Shown: positions 1 through 10,240 of the stretch, piece by piece
Position numbering within the stretch: the first letter of the stretch is position 1
Layout of the letters: each line of letters begins with the position of its first letter
Source: Aralia elata
Lineage: Eukaryota > Streptophyta > Magnoliopsida > Apiales > Araliaceae
Assembly: GCA_034770075.1 (NCBI GenBank)
Contig: JAVJAP010000202.1
Coordinates: forward strand, 620,001-684,000
Length of the DNA stretch: 64,000 nt
Direction: 5' to 3'
Program-made: the position numbers and the translations under genes
The notes under the pieces: model-generated
Databases searched by the model: none
What the model was told of the DNA's origin: nothing
What the model saw: the letters and a program-made list of their open reading frames with translations, nothing else

Positions 1-53
1 ATATATATGTATGTGGAGGTATATGTGTATATATATAGGGAGCATTTCAAGAG

Positions 54-280
54 CAGAACTCTTAAAAAGCATAACTAGCAGAACACCCTTTAGCGACGGA
101 CCGGGCGACGGTTTGGTCCGTCGCCATAGGTCTGCTCCGTCGCTATAGGTCTGCTCCGTCGCTATATGTTGTCCGTCGCTAAAGGTTGTAGCGACGGATC
201 GGACCTATGGCGACAGACCAAACCGTCGCCCGGTCCGTCGCTAAAGGGTGTTCTGCTAGTTATGTTTTTTAAGAGTTCTG
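54..280. mobile_element. Foldback/MITE-like inverted-repeat element
   Basis: Two arms of about 77 bases (54-130 and 204-280) are reverse complements with two mismatches that I can see. They flank a short centre of repeated CCGTCGCTATAGGTCTG-like units. No coding capacity. No clear target-site duplication, so the superfamily is open; long near-terminal arms suggest a foldback or Mutator-like non-autonomous element. Confidence 0.7.
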
Positions 281-296
281 GTATTGATCCTTGCTG

Positions 297-320
297 TATA
301 TATATATATATATATATATA
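297..320. repeat. (TA)n microsatellite
   Basis: About 12 uninterrupted TA dinucleotides directly left of the palindromic element at 321-480. With the tract at 485-547 it brackets that element, as if the element had inserted into a longer (TA)n run. Confidence 0.9.
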
Positions 321-478
321 CAGAGCCGTTCAGATGCGGACCACCCGCATGCGGGTTTGCCACGTGGCGCATGCGGGTTGGTCGGTCAACAAGTTAAACA
401 CATATGACTTGTTGACCGACCAACCCGCATGCGCCACGTGACAAACCCGCATGCGGGTGGTCCGCATCTGAAAGTTTC

Positions 479-480
<2 letters not shown>
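321..480. mobile_element. Palindromic MITE inside a (TA)n tract
   Basis: Arms at 331-394 and 407-470 are reverse complements with one visible mismatch. The outer ends (CAGAGCCGTT and AAAGTTTCTG) match only partly. Each arm carries two GCATGC-centred palindromes 22 bp apart (347 and 369; 427 and 449). TA repeats lie on both sides, fitting a TA-targeting MITE. Short open frames here are by-products of the repeat. Confidence 0.65.

Positions 481-484
<4 letters not shown>

Positions 485-547
<63 letters not shown>
485..547. repeat. (TA)n microsatellite
   Basis: About 31 TA dinucleotides in a row. Tyr/Ile-repeat open frames on both strands across it are artefacts. Confidence 0.95.
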
Positions 548-549
<2 letters not shown>

Positions 550-734
550 GTATGCATCCATGGCAACCGGTTGCTGGGGGTACTATTCCAGCAACCATCA
601 TCTCCACCATTGATGAAAATAAAGAATGGCTGAGATTTTAAAAAAAAATAAGAGCTGCCGCTACAACTTGTAGCGACAGTAAAAATTTTTCTTGTCGTAA
701 TATTATAATATAAACATCACATCATTATATAATA
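548..734. other. Non-coding spacer with one short palindrome
   Basis: No gene seen. Positions 659-675 form CGCTACAA-c-TTGTAGCG, an 8+8 interrupted palindrome related in sequence to the CGCTACA motif of the element at 1022-1676. Confidence 0.5.
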
Positions 735-1019
735 CTCCCTCCGTCCTAGGATAAAAGTCTTTATTACTATTTTAGGTAGTCCCATGTTAAAAGTCTACTT
801 ACCTTAAATAATCTATTTTTTACGATAATTTGTCCATAATACCCTTAGTATTAATTGTCATATTTCTATTCCCTATGCATATTTATGGAGCATCACTACT
901 CATGTACAAAAAACTATGTAACTAAATGAGAATTTAAATATGGACAATTTTGTCATTTTATCCTCTTCCTTAATATGCGCAAAAAGTCAACCAGGACTTT
1001 TATCCTGGGACGGAGGGAG
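735..1019. mobile_element. Stowaway MITE (Tc1/mariner type)
   Basis: The element starts CTCCCTCCGTCC and ends GGACGGAGGGAG, the classic Stowaway terminal inverted repeat; about 26 terminal bases pair with one mismatch. TA dinucleotides flank both ends (733-734 and 1020-1021), the expected duplication. 285 bp, AT-rich, no coding capacity; it would be moved in trans by a mariner-like transposase. Confidence 0.93.
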
Positions 1020-1021
1020 TA

Positions 1022-1676
1022 TAATAATATAAACATTAATATAATAATATAAAAAAATATGTCATTGTCTCTACAACATGTAGCGGCTGACTCTTTTTTT
1101 TTTTTGCTTTGTTTGTCCCATTTTGTTTGTCTACATTGGTTTTATATAATATAATAATATAAACATTAACATTAATATAATAAAAAAAATATGTCATTGC
1201 CGCTACAACATGTAGCGGCTGACTCTTTTTTTTTTTTTGCTTTGTTTGTCCCATTTTGTTTGTCCACATTAGTTTTATATAACTAATTTTATTATTAATA
1301 ATAATATTAACTAACTAATATTAACTAATAATATTAATATCAATACTAATATTAATTAACTAATATTTTATTGTCCCAATTTTTTTTGTCCTTCGTCCCA
1401 ATTTATATTAATAACTAATATTAATATTAATAATAATATTAACTAACTAATATTAATATCAATACTAATATTAGTTAACTAATATTTTATTGTCCCAATT
1501 TTTTTGTCCTTCGCCCCAATTTATATTAATAACTAATATTAATATTAATAATAATATTAACTAACTAATATTATTAGTTATATTATTATTAATAATAAAA
1601 TTAGTAATATAAAACCAATGTGGACAAACAAAATGGGACAAACAAAGCAAAAAAAAAAAAGTCAGCCGCTACATGT
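1022..1676. mobile_element. AT-rich inverted-repeat element, right end cut by element A
   Basis: The left part has two tandem copies of a ~126-bp unit (about 1021-1147 and 1148-1280) containing ACATGTAGCGGCTGAC, a T-run and TTTGTTTGTCCCATTTTG. The same sequence returns in reverse complement at about 1600-1676, so the whole is an inverted repeat. The middle (about 1320-1560) is a ~119-bp AT-rich tandem duplication. The right arm stops in the palindrome at 1676, where the LTR of element A begins. Superfamily unknown. Confidence 0.65.
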
Positions 1677-1947
1677 TGATGATGGCATCCTTGGTTCGGG
1701 AACGAATGACAATCATAGAGCGGATCCTATGTGCATGCCGGATGGGCCTGTGACAAGAGCTCGGGCTAAACGTTTTAAGGAGGGCCTTCATGGGTTGATA
1801 CAAGGCATGTGGAGCGAGGATAGATCAAGTGTAGAGTTCGAGGAGCAAGATTCTAAGGCTTTGCATTTGGTCATGATGATACAAGCAAACACGCCAAGGT
1901 TGGGAACGATGGAAACAAGAAAAGACGAAAAGTTCCAATTTGCAGAG

Positions 1948-2109
1948 TTCTCACCCCCGCGAGAACATCAAGGCCAAATATCTCACCCCGGCGAGAACCT
2001 CTTTGCCCATTTTCGCCCCGGCCTGAAATGATGCCACCCCGGCGAAGACCTCTCTGGCCATTTTCGCCCCGGCGAGAATTCTAGTTCAAATTTCTCGCCC
2101 CGGCGAGAA
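1948..2109 (+). repeat. Palindrome array TTCTCGCC-CC-GGCGAGAA, six units
   Basis: Six copies of an interrupted palindrome (arms TTCTCGCC and GGCGAGAA) start near 1948, 1980, 2010, 2031, 2061 and 2092. Spacings are about 32, 30, 21, 30 and 31 bp. Sequence between units is unrelated. It lies ~190 bp upstream of the TATA box, an enhancer-like position. The 3' LTR copy is at about 7907-8073. Confidence 0.85.
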
Positions 2110-2298
2110 CAGTCGAATTTAGTTGGCGCGTTTTTCGAGGCAGACGCATTTTTGAAGATTTTATCATATTTCTTTTCTTTAATTTTAGGGATTTCAGTAT
2201 ATTTTCATAATTCTATTGTAATTAGGATATTTTAAGATAGGATTTTGATTCCAAATCAATTGTTATTTCCTTTTTGGATTCTAGGGTTTCATAGTTAG

Positions 2299-2306
2299 TA
2301 TAAATA
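2299..2306 (+). promoter_or_regulatory. LTR TATA box
   Basis: TATAAATA inside GTTAGTATAAATAAG. The same box sits at the matching place in the other CRM-like LTRs (8259, 17253, 34376, 35474, 51618, 56527, 61431). It is the likely RNA polymerase II promoter core. Confidence 0.7.
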
Positions 2307-2711
2307 AGTTTTATGTCTGTAATTCAAGAACACATTACAATTATTCAGAGTTTATTCATACTTGAGAGCTATTCTCTACTTTTGGTTCTTTGAAGAATTT
2401 CTAAGCTAATTTCTTAGTTTTTCTTTTGAGATTCATATTTAACTTATCATATAACAAACCATAGTTGTGTGTGGCGTTATTCTATCGCATCGTATAATCA
2501 TACGAAGATTATCATTTTCCATCTGAACGAGGGTCTAAGTGTTGTTGGTGTTCCATCCTACGCGAATTCAATTGCTTGATCGAATATATCAAGATTCTCG
2601 TTTCCAGAATAGACGTTGGGTTAAGATATCGTGAGAGTTCCATCAGTTTGCTTACTAGAAACGATCCGGGCGACGACCACCTCACACAAGCGTGCCGTGG
2701 AGTCTATCATT

Positions 2712-2723
2712 TGGTATCAGAGC
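2712..2723 (+). promoter_or_regulatory. Primer binding site, initiator Met-tRNA
   Basis: TGGTATCAGAGC two bases after the 5' LTR. This is the usual plant LTR-element primer site complementary to the 3' end of initiator Met-tRNA. Confidence 0.92.
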
Positions 2724-2768
2724 TGCGTTTTCTAGCTAAGTATCTATCTTTGTTGTATCGTTGGATTT

Positions 2769-3108
2769 GTGAGTAAAAAAAAAGTATAGAAAATTTTATT
2801 TCAGTTATTTCAATTCGTTCGTAGATTTCTTCTTCAATTCCGTAATCGAGATTGTTGGTACTTATATTCATACCTACTATAGTTGTTTGTGATAAGTTTT
2901 TTTTTTGAATTGATTAGTAAAACCGAGAATTTTGCTAGGTAAATTCGAAAAGAACCTATTAGAGAGAATAATTAGAGGTAAACGGCTTAGTGGTGAGATC
3001 AATTGAGGGGAAAAGCCTATTGAGTGATACACGAGTGAAACATTAATCGAGCGAAACACGTAAGGGAGTGGTGAGAAAAATATTTTGCTACTAACCTCTG
3101 TTTTGCAG
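2769..3108 (+). promoter_or_regulatory. Candidate leader intron of element A
   Basis: TACTAACCTCTGTTTTGCAG at 3089-3108 is a perfect branch-point consensus followed by a pyrimidine-rich 3' splice site, ending five bases before the gag ATG. A candidate donor GTGAGT lies at 2769. The acceptor block recurs at the same place in B (11011-11030, minus), C (18176-18195), D (47645-47664), F (57712-57731) and G (62226-62245). Splicing is inferred from this conservation. Confidence 0.55.
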
Positions 3109-3113
3109 GAATT

Positions 3114-4196
3114 ATGTCTAACTCAAAGGATAAGGGAACTTTTGTAGAGCCTTCATTGTCAGCTGATATGAAGTTGATGATTGAAGCCATGAACAAGGAA
3201 TGGGGTAGGAGGTTGGATATGGCAATGGAACAGGTGCATGACCGCTTGGACCAATTAAGCGTTACCCGAGGAGAATCTTCTCAAAACCATCAAGGAACTC
3301 ATCAAAAAGGAGTATCCCAACAAAAAGGAGCTAGGGTAAAAGCGACTAATTTCAATGACGGAGGATTTAGTGAAGAAGAGGATCGTGAATCTGAATTTAT
3401 CCATAGGAGGCGAGGAGCAAGGGATAGAGGCGGTAGGGAGAGAAGATGGCAATTTGGATAGCATCAAAATGAAGATTCCAGCTTTCCAAGGGAGGAGTGA
3501 TCCTGAGGCATACCTAGAGTGGGAAAAGAAGATGGAGTGGGTTTTTGAATGTCACAACTATTCAGAACTCAAGAAAGTCAAACTTGCCGCTACGGAGTTT
3601 TCAGCTTATGCAGTTACTTGGTAGGATCAGCTGATGATCAGTCGGAGAAGGTGCGGAGAACGGCCAATTGAAACTTGGGATGAGATGAAGACGGTTATGA
3701 AAAAGAGATTTGTACCAGACTACTATCACCGTGAGTTAGTTCGGAGCCTACAAAGTCTGAAACAAGGTAGTCGGAGTGTAGAGGAGTATTATAAGGAGAT
3801 GGAGATGTTGTTAGTTAGGGCAAATATCAATGAGGATAGCGAAGCAACAATGGCCAGATTTTCGGAGGGACTAAATTGGGAGATTTCAGATCTAGTAGAA
3901 TGACAATATTATGTGGTATTGGAGGATATGGTACACAGGGCTATCAAGATTGAGAAACAGCTTAGGAGGAGAGGTAGTCAACGATCAATGTCCAATCCGA
4001 GTTCATCATAGAAACCCAATATTGGCAAGCGAGAGGAGAAACCAGCCGTGAGTAGACCCAAATTTGAGACAAAACCGGAAACGATTAATAGAGGAGTGCA
4101 AGGTAAAACTGACCCTACTTCTTTTAGTCGTAATTGAGATATTAAATGTTTTAAATGTCAAGGTAGGGGACATATTGTGAATCAATGTCCGAATCA
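3114..4196 (+). pseudogene. gag: Element A gag (nucleocapsid) pseudogene
   Basis: Encodes the structural Gag that would package element RNA. The ATG at 3114 directly follows the conserved splice-acceptor block. A retrotransposon gag domain (SDPEAYLEWEKKMEW... and RFVPDYYHREL) is followed by an intact CCHC zinc knuckle (CX2CX4HX4C) at about 4148-4190. Damage: a 2-bp deletion near 3438 relative to element B, and stops at 3622 (Trp codon in B), 3901 (Arg), 4009 (Trp) and 4135 (Arg). All four stops are single C-to-T or G-to-A changes. Clearly a pseudogene. Confidence 0.88.
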
Positions 4197-4918
4197 AAGA
4201 ACAATGTTGTTACTTGACAACAGCGAGGTGGAGACCGAGGGGGAAGATAGTGATAGTGATTCTATGCCACCGCTGGAAGCAGCAGAGGATAGGGAAGTGG
4301 CAATATTTGGGGAAGTTTTGGTGACGAGAAGGGTGCTTAGTGCACAAGTAAAGGAGGAAAGCAGCGAGCAGCGTGAAAATTTATTTTATACTAGGTGTCT
4401 TGTGAATGGGAAAATTTGTTGTGTCGTGATAGATGGGGGTAGTTGCACGAATGTGGCGAGTGAGGCTATGGTAGAGAAATTGGGGTTTTCCACAACCAAA
4501 CATCCTCAACCGTATCGATTGCAATGGCTCAATGATAGTAATGAGATTAAAGTGACTAAACAGGTTTTGGTACCGTTTACTATTGGGAAATATGTGGATG
4601 AAATCTTGTGTGGCGTAGTTCCAATGCAGGTGGGTCACATATTGTTTAGTCGACCTTGGAAATTTGATAGACGTGTGAAGCATGACGGGTTTTCAAATGA
4701 GTATTCTTTTGTTCACAATAAAAGGAAGGTTACTTTATGTCCTATGTCACCACAACAGGTGCATGAGGATCAACTTCATTTGCAGAAAGATCATGAGAAA
4801 AGAAAAGAGAGTGAAAAAAGAAAAATAATGAGGGGAAAAATAAGAGAGAAAAAGAAAGAGAGAAAAAAAAAGATAATGAGCGAAAAACCAATATTTATGC
4901 AAAAAAGAGTGACGTGAG
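4197..4918 (+). pseudogene. Element A protease and Lys/Glu-rich linker
   Basis: Continues the gag frame. After an acidic stretch comes an aspartic protease region with VIDGGSCTNVAS; DGG replaces the DSG/DTG of other families, as often seen in plant Ty3 proteins. It would cleave the Gag-Pol polyprotein. From about 4790 to 4910 the plus strand is nearly pure purine and encodes a Lys/Glu/Arg-rich linker. The frame closes at 4915-4917 because of a shift in this tract, whereas element C reads through into RT. Confidence 0.82.
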
Positions 4919-6380
4919 GCGAGCTTTAGATGTTAAACAACCGATGATTATACTTCGGTATAAGGAGGCGCTTTTGAATACTAACGCTAACGATTCTTCT
5001 TTGCCTAGTGTTGTTTCATCTCTTTTGCAGGATTATAAGGATGTGTTTCCCGAGGAACTTCCATAAGGATTACCACCTATTCGGGAAATTGAGCATCAAA
5101 TTAACTTCGTACCCGGTGCAACCATTCCAAACCGTCCAGCTTATCGGAGCAATCCCGAGGAAACGAAGGAGTTACAAAAGCAAGTTGGCGAACTTATGGA
5201 GAAGGGGTTTGTGAGAGAGAGCATGAGTCCATATGCAGTTCCAGTGATCTTAGTGCCAAAAAAGGACGGGAGATGGCGCATGTGCATAGATTGTCGAGCG
5301 GTGAACAATATTACGATAAAGTATCGACATCCCATTCTGCGTTTAGATGATATGTTAGATGTTACATGGGTCATGTATATTTTCTAAAATTGATTTGAAA
5401 AGTGGGTATCATCAAATTAGAATGCAAGAGGGTGATGAATGGAAGACTGCTTTCAAAATAAAATATGGTCTTTATGAGTGTCTAGTGTTACCTTTTGTTT
5501 TAACTAATGCTCCTAGTACTTTCATGATATTGATGAACCATGTTTTGCGACCATTCATTGGCAAATTTGTGGTAGTTTATTTTGATGATATCTTGATATA
5601 TAGCAAAAACTTGGGAGAGCATGCATTGCATTTGAAATCTATTTTAGATGTTCTTAGAAAAGAAAAGTTATTTGCTAACATGGATAAGTGCACGTTTTGT
5701 ACGGATAGAGTTGTTTTTCTTGGATTTGTTGTGAGTTCACAGGGAGTTCAAGTGGATGAGGAGAAAATACGTGCAATCCGAGAATGGCCGAGTCCATCAA
5801 ATGTGAGTCAAGTTCGTAGTTTTCATGGACTGGCAAGTTTCTACCGACATTTCGTGAAGAACTTCAGCGACATTACAGCACCTTTGACGGAAGTAATCAA
5901 AAAGAGTGTGGGTTTTAAGTGGGGTGAAGAACAGGAAAAGGCGTTTAAATTGAATAAAGATAAATTGACTAACGCTCCTTTGCTTGTTTTGCCTAACTTT
6001 ACTAAAACTTTCGAAATTGAGTGTGATGCTTCAGGTTTAGGGATTGGAGCGGTGTTGATGCAAGAAGGGAGGCTAGTAGCATACTTCAGTGAGAAATTGA
6101 TTGGAGCCGCTTTGAACTATCCGACGTATGACAAGGAGTTGTATGCATTGGTTCGAGCATTGGGGACGTGGCAGCACTTCCTTTGGCCTAAAGAGTTCAT
6201 GATTCACACGGATCATGAATCGCTGAAATACTTGAAAGGACATCATAAGTTGAACAAAAGACACGCGAGGTGGATGGAGTTCATTGAGACATTTCCGTAC
6301 GTCATCCGATACAAACAGTGTAAGGAGAATGTTGTTGTTGATGCTCTTTCGAGAAGGTACGTGTTATTGAATACTCTTGA
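4919..6380 (+). pseudogene. Element A reverse transcriptase / RNase H pseudogene
   Basis: RT begins in the region encoding VVSSLLQDYKDVF and contains ILVPKKDGRWRMCIDCRAVN, FSKIDLKSGYHQI and the catalytic YFDDILIYS (Asp codons at 5584-5589). RNase H follows (ECDASG near 6020, HTDHESLKYL near 6206). It would copy element RNA into cDNA. Damage: a stop at 5064 (CAA to TAA compared with C) and a small deletion with frameshift near 5360 before the FSKIDLKSG motif. The catalytic residues themselves survive. Confidence 0.88.
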
Positions 6381-7713
6381 TACAAAATTGATTGGGTTTG
6401 AACGAATTAAAGAGTTGTATGTTAATGACCTTGAATTTTGTGAAGAGTTTAAGTCTTGTGAAAAGAATGTTGTAGGTAAATACTTTAAAGTTGATGGTTT
6501 TCTGTTTCGAGAAAATAAGCTATGTATACCTGCATGTTCTTTGCGTGAGTTGTTGATTAGGGAGTCACATGGGGGAGGTCTAATGGGTCATTTTGGTGTT
6601 GAAAAGACTTTATCTGTTTTGAAAGAACATTTTTAGTGGCCTCATATGAAACGAGATGTGGAAAGAATTTGTGATAAATGTATTACGTGTAAATAGTCTA
6701 AGTCCCGTGTTCAACCTCATGGATTGTATATGCCATTGCCTATATCTAGTGAGCCTTGGATTGATTTGTCTATGGATTTTGTATTAGGTTTACCTAGGTC
6801 TAAGCGTGGTCATGATTCTATATTTGTGGTCGTGGATAGATTTTCTAAGATGGCACATTTTATTCCATGTCACAAAACTGATGATGCATCCCATATTGCT
6901 GATTTGTTCTTTAGAGAAATTGTGCGTTTGCATGGCATGCCTAGAACAATTATTTCAGATAGAGATTCTAAATTTTTTAGTTACTTTTGGAAGACATTGT
7001 GGTGTAAGTTAGGTACTAAACTGTTATTTTCAACTACTTGTCATCCACAAACTGACGGTCAAACCGAGGTAGTAAATAGAACTTTATCTGCATTGTTAAG
7101 AGCTATTATTAAGAAGAACATTAAAGTTTGGGAAGAGTGTCTACCGCATGTTGAGTTTGCTTATAATAGATCTGTTCACTCTGCTACACAATTTTCACCA
7201 TTCGAAATTGTATATGGTTTTAATCCGTTAACTCCATTGGATTTGTTACCATTACCTTTGTCTGAGTATTCTAACTTGGATGGAAAGAAAAAGGCTGAAT
7301 TTTTTAAGCAGATACATGAGAAGGCGAGACTCAACATTGAAAGGAGAACGGAGCAATATGCAAAATAGGCCAACAAGGACCGACGTCAAGTGATTTTTGA
7401 ACCGGGATAATGGGTGTGGTTACATTTGCGGAAGGAAAGATTTCCAGCTCAACGACGTTCAAAATTGCTTCCAAGAGGAGATGGTCCATTTCAAGTTCTT
7501 GAGCGCATCAATGATAATGCCTACAAATTAGATTTACCTGGTGAGTATAACGTTAGTGCAACCTTCAACGTTACTAATCTTAGTCCGTTTGATATAGGTG
7601 ACGATTTGAGGACAAATCTTTCTCAAGAGGAGAGGTATGATGAGAAATCCTTGGTTCGGGAACGAATGACAATCATAGAGCGGATCTTATGTGCATGCCG
7701 GATGGGCCTGTGA
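6381..7713 (+). pseudogene. Element A integrase pseudogene with LTR-encoded tail
   Basis: Shows the HHCC zinc domain (stops at 6634 and within CK-SKS near 6694), the DDE core (MDFVLGLP, SDRDSKF, DGQTEVVNR) and a C-terminal GDGPFQVLERINDNAYKLDLP domain. Integrase would insert cDNA into the genome. Further stops lie at about 7366 and 7408. The frame passes the polypurine tract and enters the 3' LTR at 7638, as described for CRM elements. Non-functional as it stands. Confidence 0.85.
7622..7637 (+). promoter_or_regulatory. Polypurine tract of element A
   Basis: CTCAAGAGGAGAGGTA directly before the 3' LTR start TGATGA; the plus-strand primer for reverse transcription. Confidence 0.85.
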
Positions 7714-8669
7714 CAAGAGCTCGGGCTAAACGTTTTAAGGAGGGCCTTCATGGGTTGATACAAGGCATGTGGAGCGAGGATAGATCAAGTGTAGAGTTCG
7801 AGGAGCAGGATTCTAAGGCTTTGCATTTGGTCATGATGATACAAGCAAACACGCCAAGGTTGGGAACGATGGAAACAAGAGAAGACGAAAAGTTTCAACT
7901 TGCAAAGTTCTCGCCTCGTCGAGAACATCAAGGCCAAATATCTCGCCCCGGCGAGAACCTCTCTGCCCATTTTCGCCCCGGCCTGAAATGATGCCGCCCC
8001 GACGAAGACCTCTCTGGACATTCTCGCCCCGGCGAGAATTCTAGTTCAAATTTCTCGCCCCGACGAGAACAGTCGAATTTGGTTGGCGAATTTTTCGAGG
8101 CAGACGCATTTTTGAAGATTTTATCATATTTCTTTTCCTTAATTTTAGGGATTTCAGTATATTTTCATAATTCTATTGTAATTAGGATATTTTAAGATAA
8201 AATTTTGATTCCAAATCAATTGTTATTTCCTTTTTGGATTCTAGGGTTTCATAGTTAGTATAAATAAGTTTTATGTTTGTAATTCAAGAACACATTACAA
8301 TTATTCAGAGTTTATTCATACTTGAGAGTTATTCTCTACTTTTGGTTCTTTGAAGAATTTCTAAGCTAATTTCTTAGTTTTTCTTTTGAGATTCATATTT
8401 AATTTATCATACAACAAACCATAGTTGTGTGTGGCGTTATTCTATCGCATCGTACAATCATACGAAGATTATCGTTTTCCATCTGAACGAGGGTCTAAGT
8501 GTTGTTGGTGTTCCATCCTACGCGAATTCAATTGCTATATCGAATATATCAAGATTCTCGTCTCCAGAATAGACGTTGGGTTAAGATATCGTGAGAGTTC
8601 CATCAGTTTGCTTACTAGAAACGATCCGGGCGACGACCACCTCACGCAAGCGTGCCGTGGAGTCTATCA
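7638..8669 (+). repeat. Element A 3' LTR
   Basis: Partner of 1677-2709. TATA box at 8259-8266. The palindrome array at about 7907-8073 has the same spacing as in the 5' LTR, but several units carry base changes. After TATCA at 8669 the sequence switches abruptly to the RT of element B on the other strand. Confidence 0.92.
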
Positions 8670-9206
8670 AGTCTTCCATTCATCACCCTCTTGCATTCTA
8701 ATTTGATGATAACCACTTTTTAAATCAATTTTTGAGAATATACAAGACCCATGCAATTCATCTAACATGTCATCTAATCGAGGAACGAGATGTCGATATT
8801 TTACCGTAATGTTATTTACCGCTCGACAATCGATGCACATCCGCCATTTCCCATCCTTCTTCGGCACTAAGATCACTGGAACTGCACAAGGACTCATGCT
8901 CTCCCTCATGGACCCTTTCTCCACTAGTTCGCCAACTTCTCTTTGTAACTCTTTTGTTTCCTCGGGATTACTCCGATAGGCTGGACGGTTTGGAATTGTA
9001 GCGCCGGGTACGAAGTCAATTTGATGCTCAATTCCCCGAATAGGTGATAATCCTTGTGGAAGCTCCTCGGGAAACACATCCTTATAATCCTGCAAAAGAG
9101 ATGAAACAACACTAGGCAAAGAAGAATCGTTAGCGTTAGTATTCAAAAGTGCCTCCTTATACCGAAGTATAATCATCGGCTGTTTAGCATCTAAAGCTCG
9201 CCTCAC
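8670..9206 (-). pseudogene. Element B reverse transcriptase, N-terminal part
   Basis: Open frame of about 178 codons with the RT start (SSLLQDYKDVFPEELPQGL), ILVPKKDGKWRMCIDC, FSKIDLKSGYHQI and the junction at DEWKT. The palm aspartates (YFDD) and everything after are absent. Closer to the inferred ancestor than A, since the Gln codon lost in A at 5064 is intact here. Confidence 0.85.
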
Positions 9207-10207
9207 GTCGCTCTTTTTTGCATAGATATTGGTTTTTCGCTCATCATCTTTTTTCTCTCTCTTTCTTTTTCTCTCTTATTTTTTCCCTCATTATTTTTCT
9301 TTTCTTCACTCTCTTTTCTTTTCTCATGATCTTTCTGCAAATGAAGTTGATCCTCATGCACCTGTTGTGGTGACATAGGACATAAAGTAACCTTCCTTTT
9401 ATTGTGAACAAAAGAATACTCATTTGAAAACCCGTCATGCTTCACACATCTATCAAATTGCCAAGGTCGACCAAACAATATGTGACCCGCCTGCATTGGA
9501 ACTACGTCACACAAGATTTCATCCACATATTTTCCAATAGTAAACGGCACCATAACCTGTTTAGTCACTTTAATCTCATTACTATCATTGAGCCATTGCA
9601 ATCGATATGGTTGAGGATGTTTGGTTGTGGAAAGCCCCAATTTCTCTACCATAGCCTTACTTGCCACATTCGTGCAACAACCCCCATTTATCATGACACA
9701 ACAAATTTTCCCATTCACAAGGCACCTAGTATGAAATAAATTTTCACACTGCTCGCTGCTTTCCTCCTTCACTTGTGCACTAAGCACCCTTCTCGTCACC
9801 AAAACTTCCCCAAATATTGCCACTTCCCTATCCTCTGCTTCCTCTAGCAGTGGCATAGAATCACTATCGCTATCTTCCCCCTCGGTCTCCACCTCGCCGT
9901 TATCAAGTAACAACATTGTTCTTTGATTCGGACATTGATTCGCAATATATCCCCTACCTTGACATTTAAAACATTTAATATCTCGATTACGACTAAAAGA
10001 AGTAGGGTCAGTTTTACCTTGTACTCCTCTATTAGTCGTTTTCGGTTTTGGCTCAAATTTGGGTCTACTCACGGCTGGCTTCTCCTCTTGCTTGCCAATA
10101 TTGGGTTTCCATGATGAACTCGGATTTGACATTGATCGTTGGCTACCTCTCCTCTTAAGCTGCTTCTCAATCTTGATAGCCATGTGTACCATATCCTCCA
10201 ATACCAC
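9203..10207 (-). pseudogene. Element B gag C-terminus, protease and linker
   Basis: A 334-codon open frame covers the end of gag, the zinc knuckle and the protease (residue block DREVAIF through HNKRKVTL), then a Lys/Glu/Arg-rich linker over a purine tract (about 9240-9340 on the opposite strand). The zinc knuckle reads CFKCQGRGYIANQC, with Tyr in place of the zinc-binding His. The protease has INGGCC where A and C have IDGGSC, so its catalytic Asp is lost. The frame shifts in the purine tract before RT. Confidence 0.83.
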
Positions 10208-10240
10208 ATAATGTTATCGTTCTACTAGATCTAAAATCTC

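Larger units (their letters stand above)
1677..2709 (+). repeat. Element A 5' LTR
   Basis: Homologous along its length to 7638-8669, with roughly three dozen differences by eye (about 3-4%). Starts TGATGA, ends TATCA. The first ~300 bp continue the pol frame (TRARAKRFKEG at about 1750-1785), then come a GC-rich palindrome array, an AT-rich promoter stretch with TATAAATA, and the U5 part. Confidence 0.92.
1677..8669 (+). mobile_element. Element A: Ty3/gypsy, CRM-like chromovirus, degenerate
   Basis: Two related ~1.03-kb LTRs (TGATGA...TATCA) flank a Met-tRNA primer site, gag, protease, RT/RNase H, integrase and a polypurine tract in standard Ty3 order. The CRM-like call is an inference from the TGATGA LTR start, the gag-pol frame running into the 3' LTR and the C-terminal TRARAKRFKEG motif. 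Several stops and at least two frameshifts make it non-autonomous. The 5-base flanks (CATGT left, AGTCT right) do not match, so this is not a clean insertion; the right flank joins element B directly. Confidence 0.88.

Noticed and set aside
54..280. microRNA precursor hairpin
   Set aside because: Near-perfect long arms with ends typical of a foldback/MITE; no evidence of a defined mature duplex.
485..547. Tyr-Ile repeat protein
   Set aside because: Pure translation of a (TA)n microsatellite.
1677..8669. Clean single insertion of element A with target duplication
   Set aside because: Flanks CATGT and AGTCT differ even allowing a two-base shift at the left edge.
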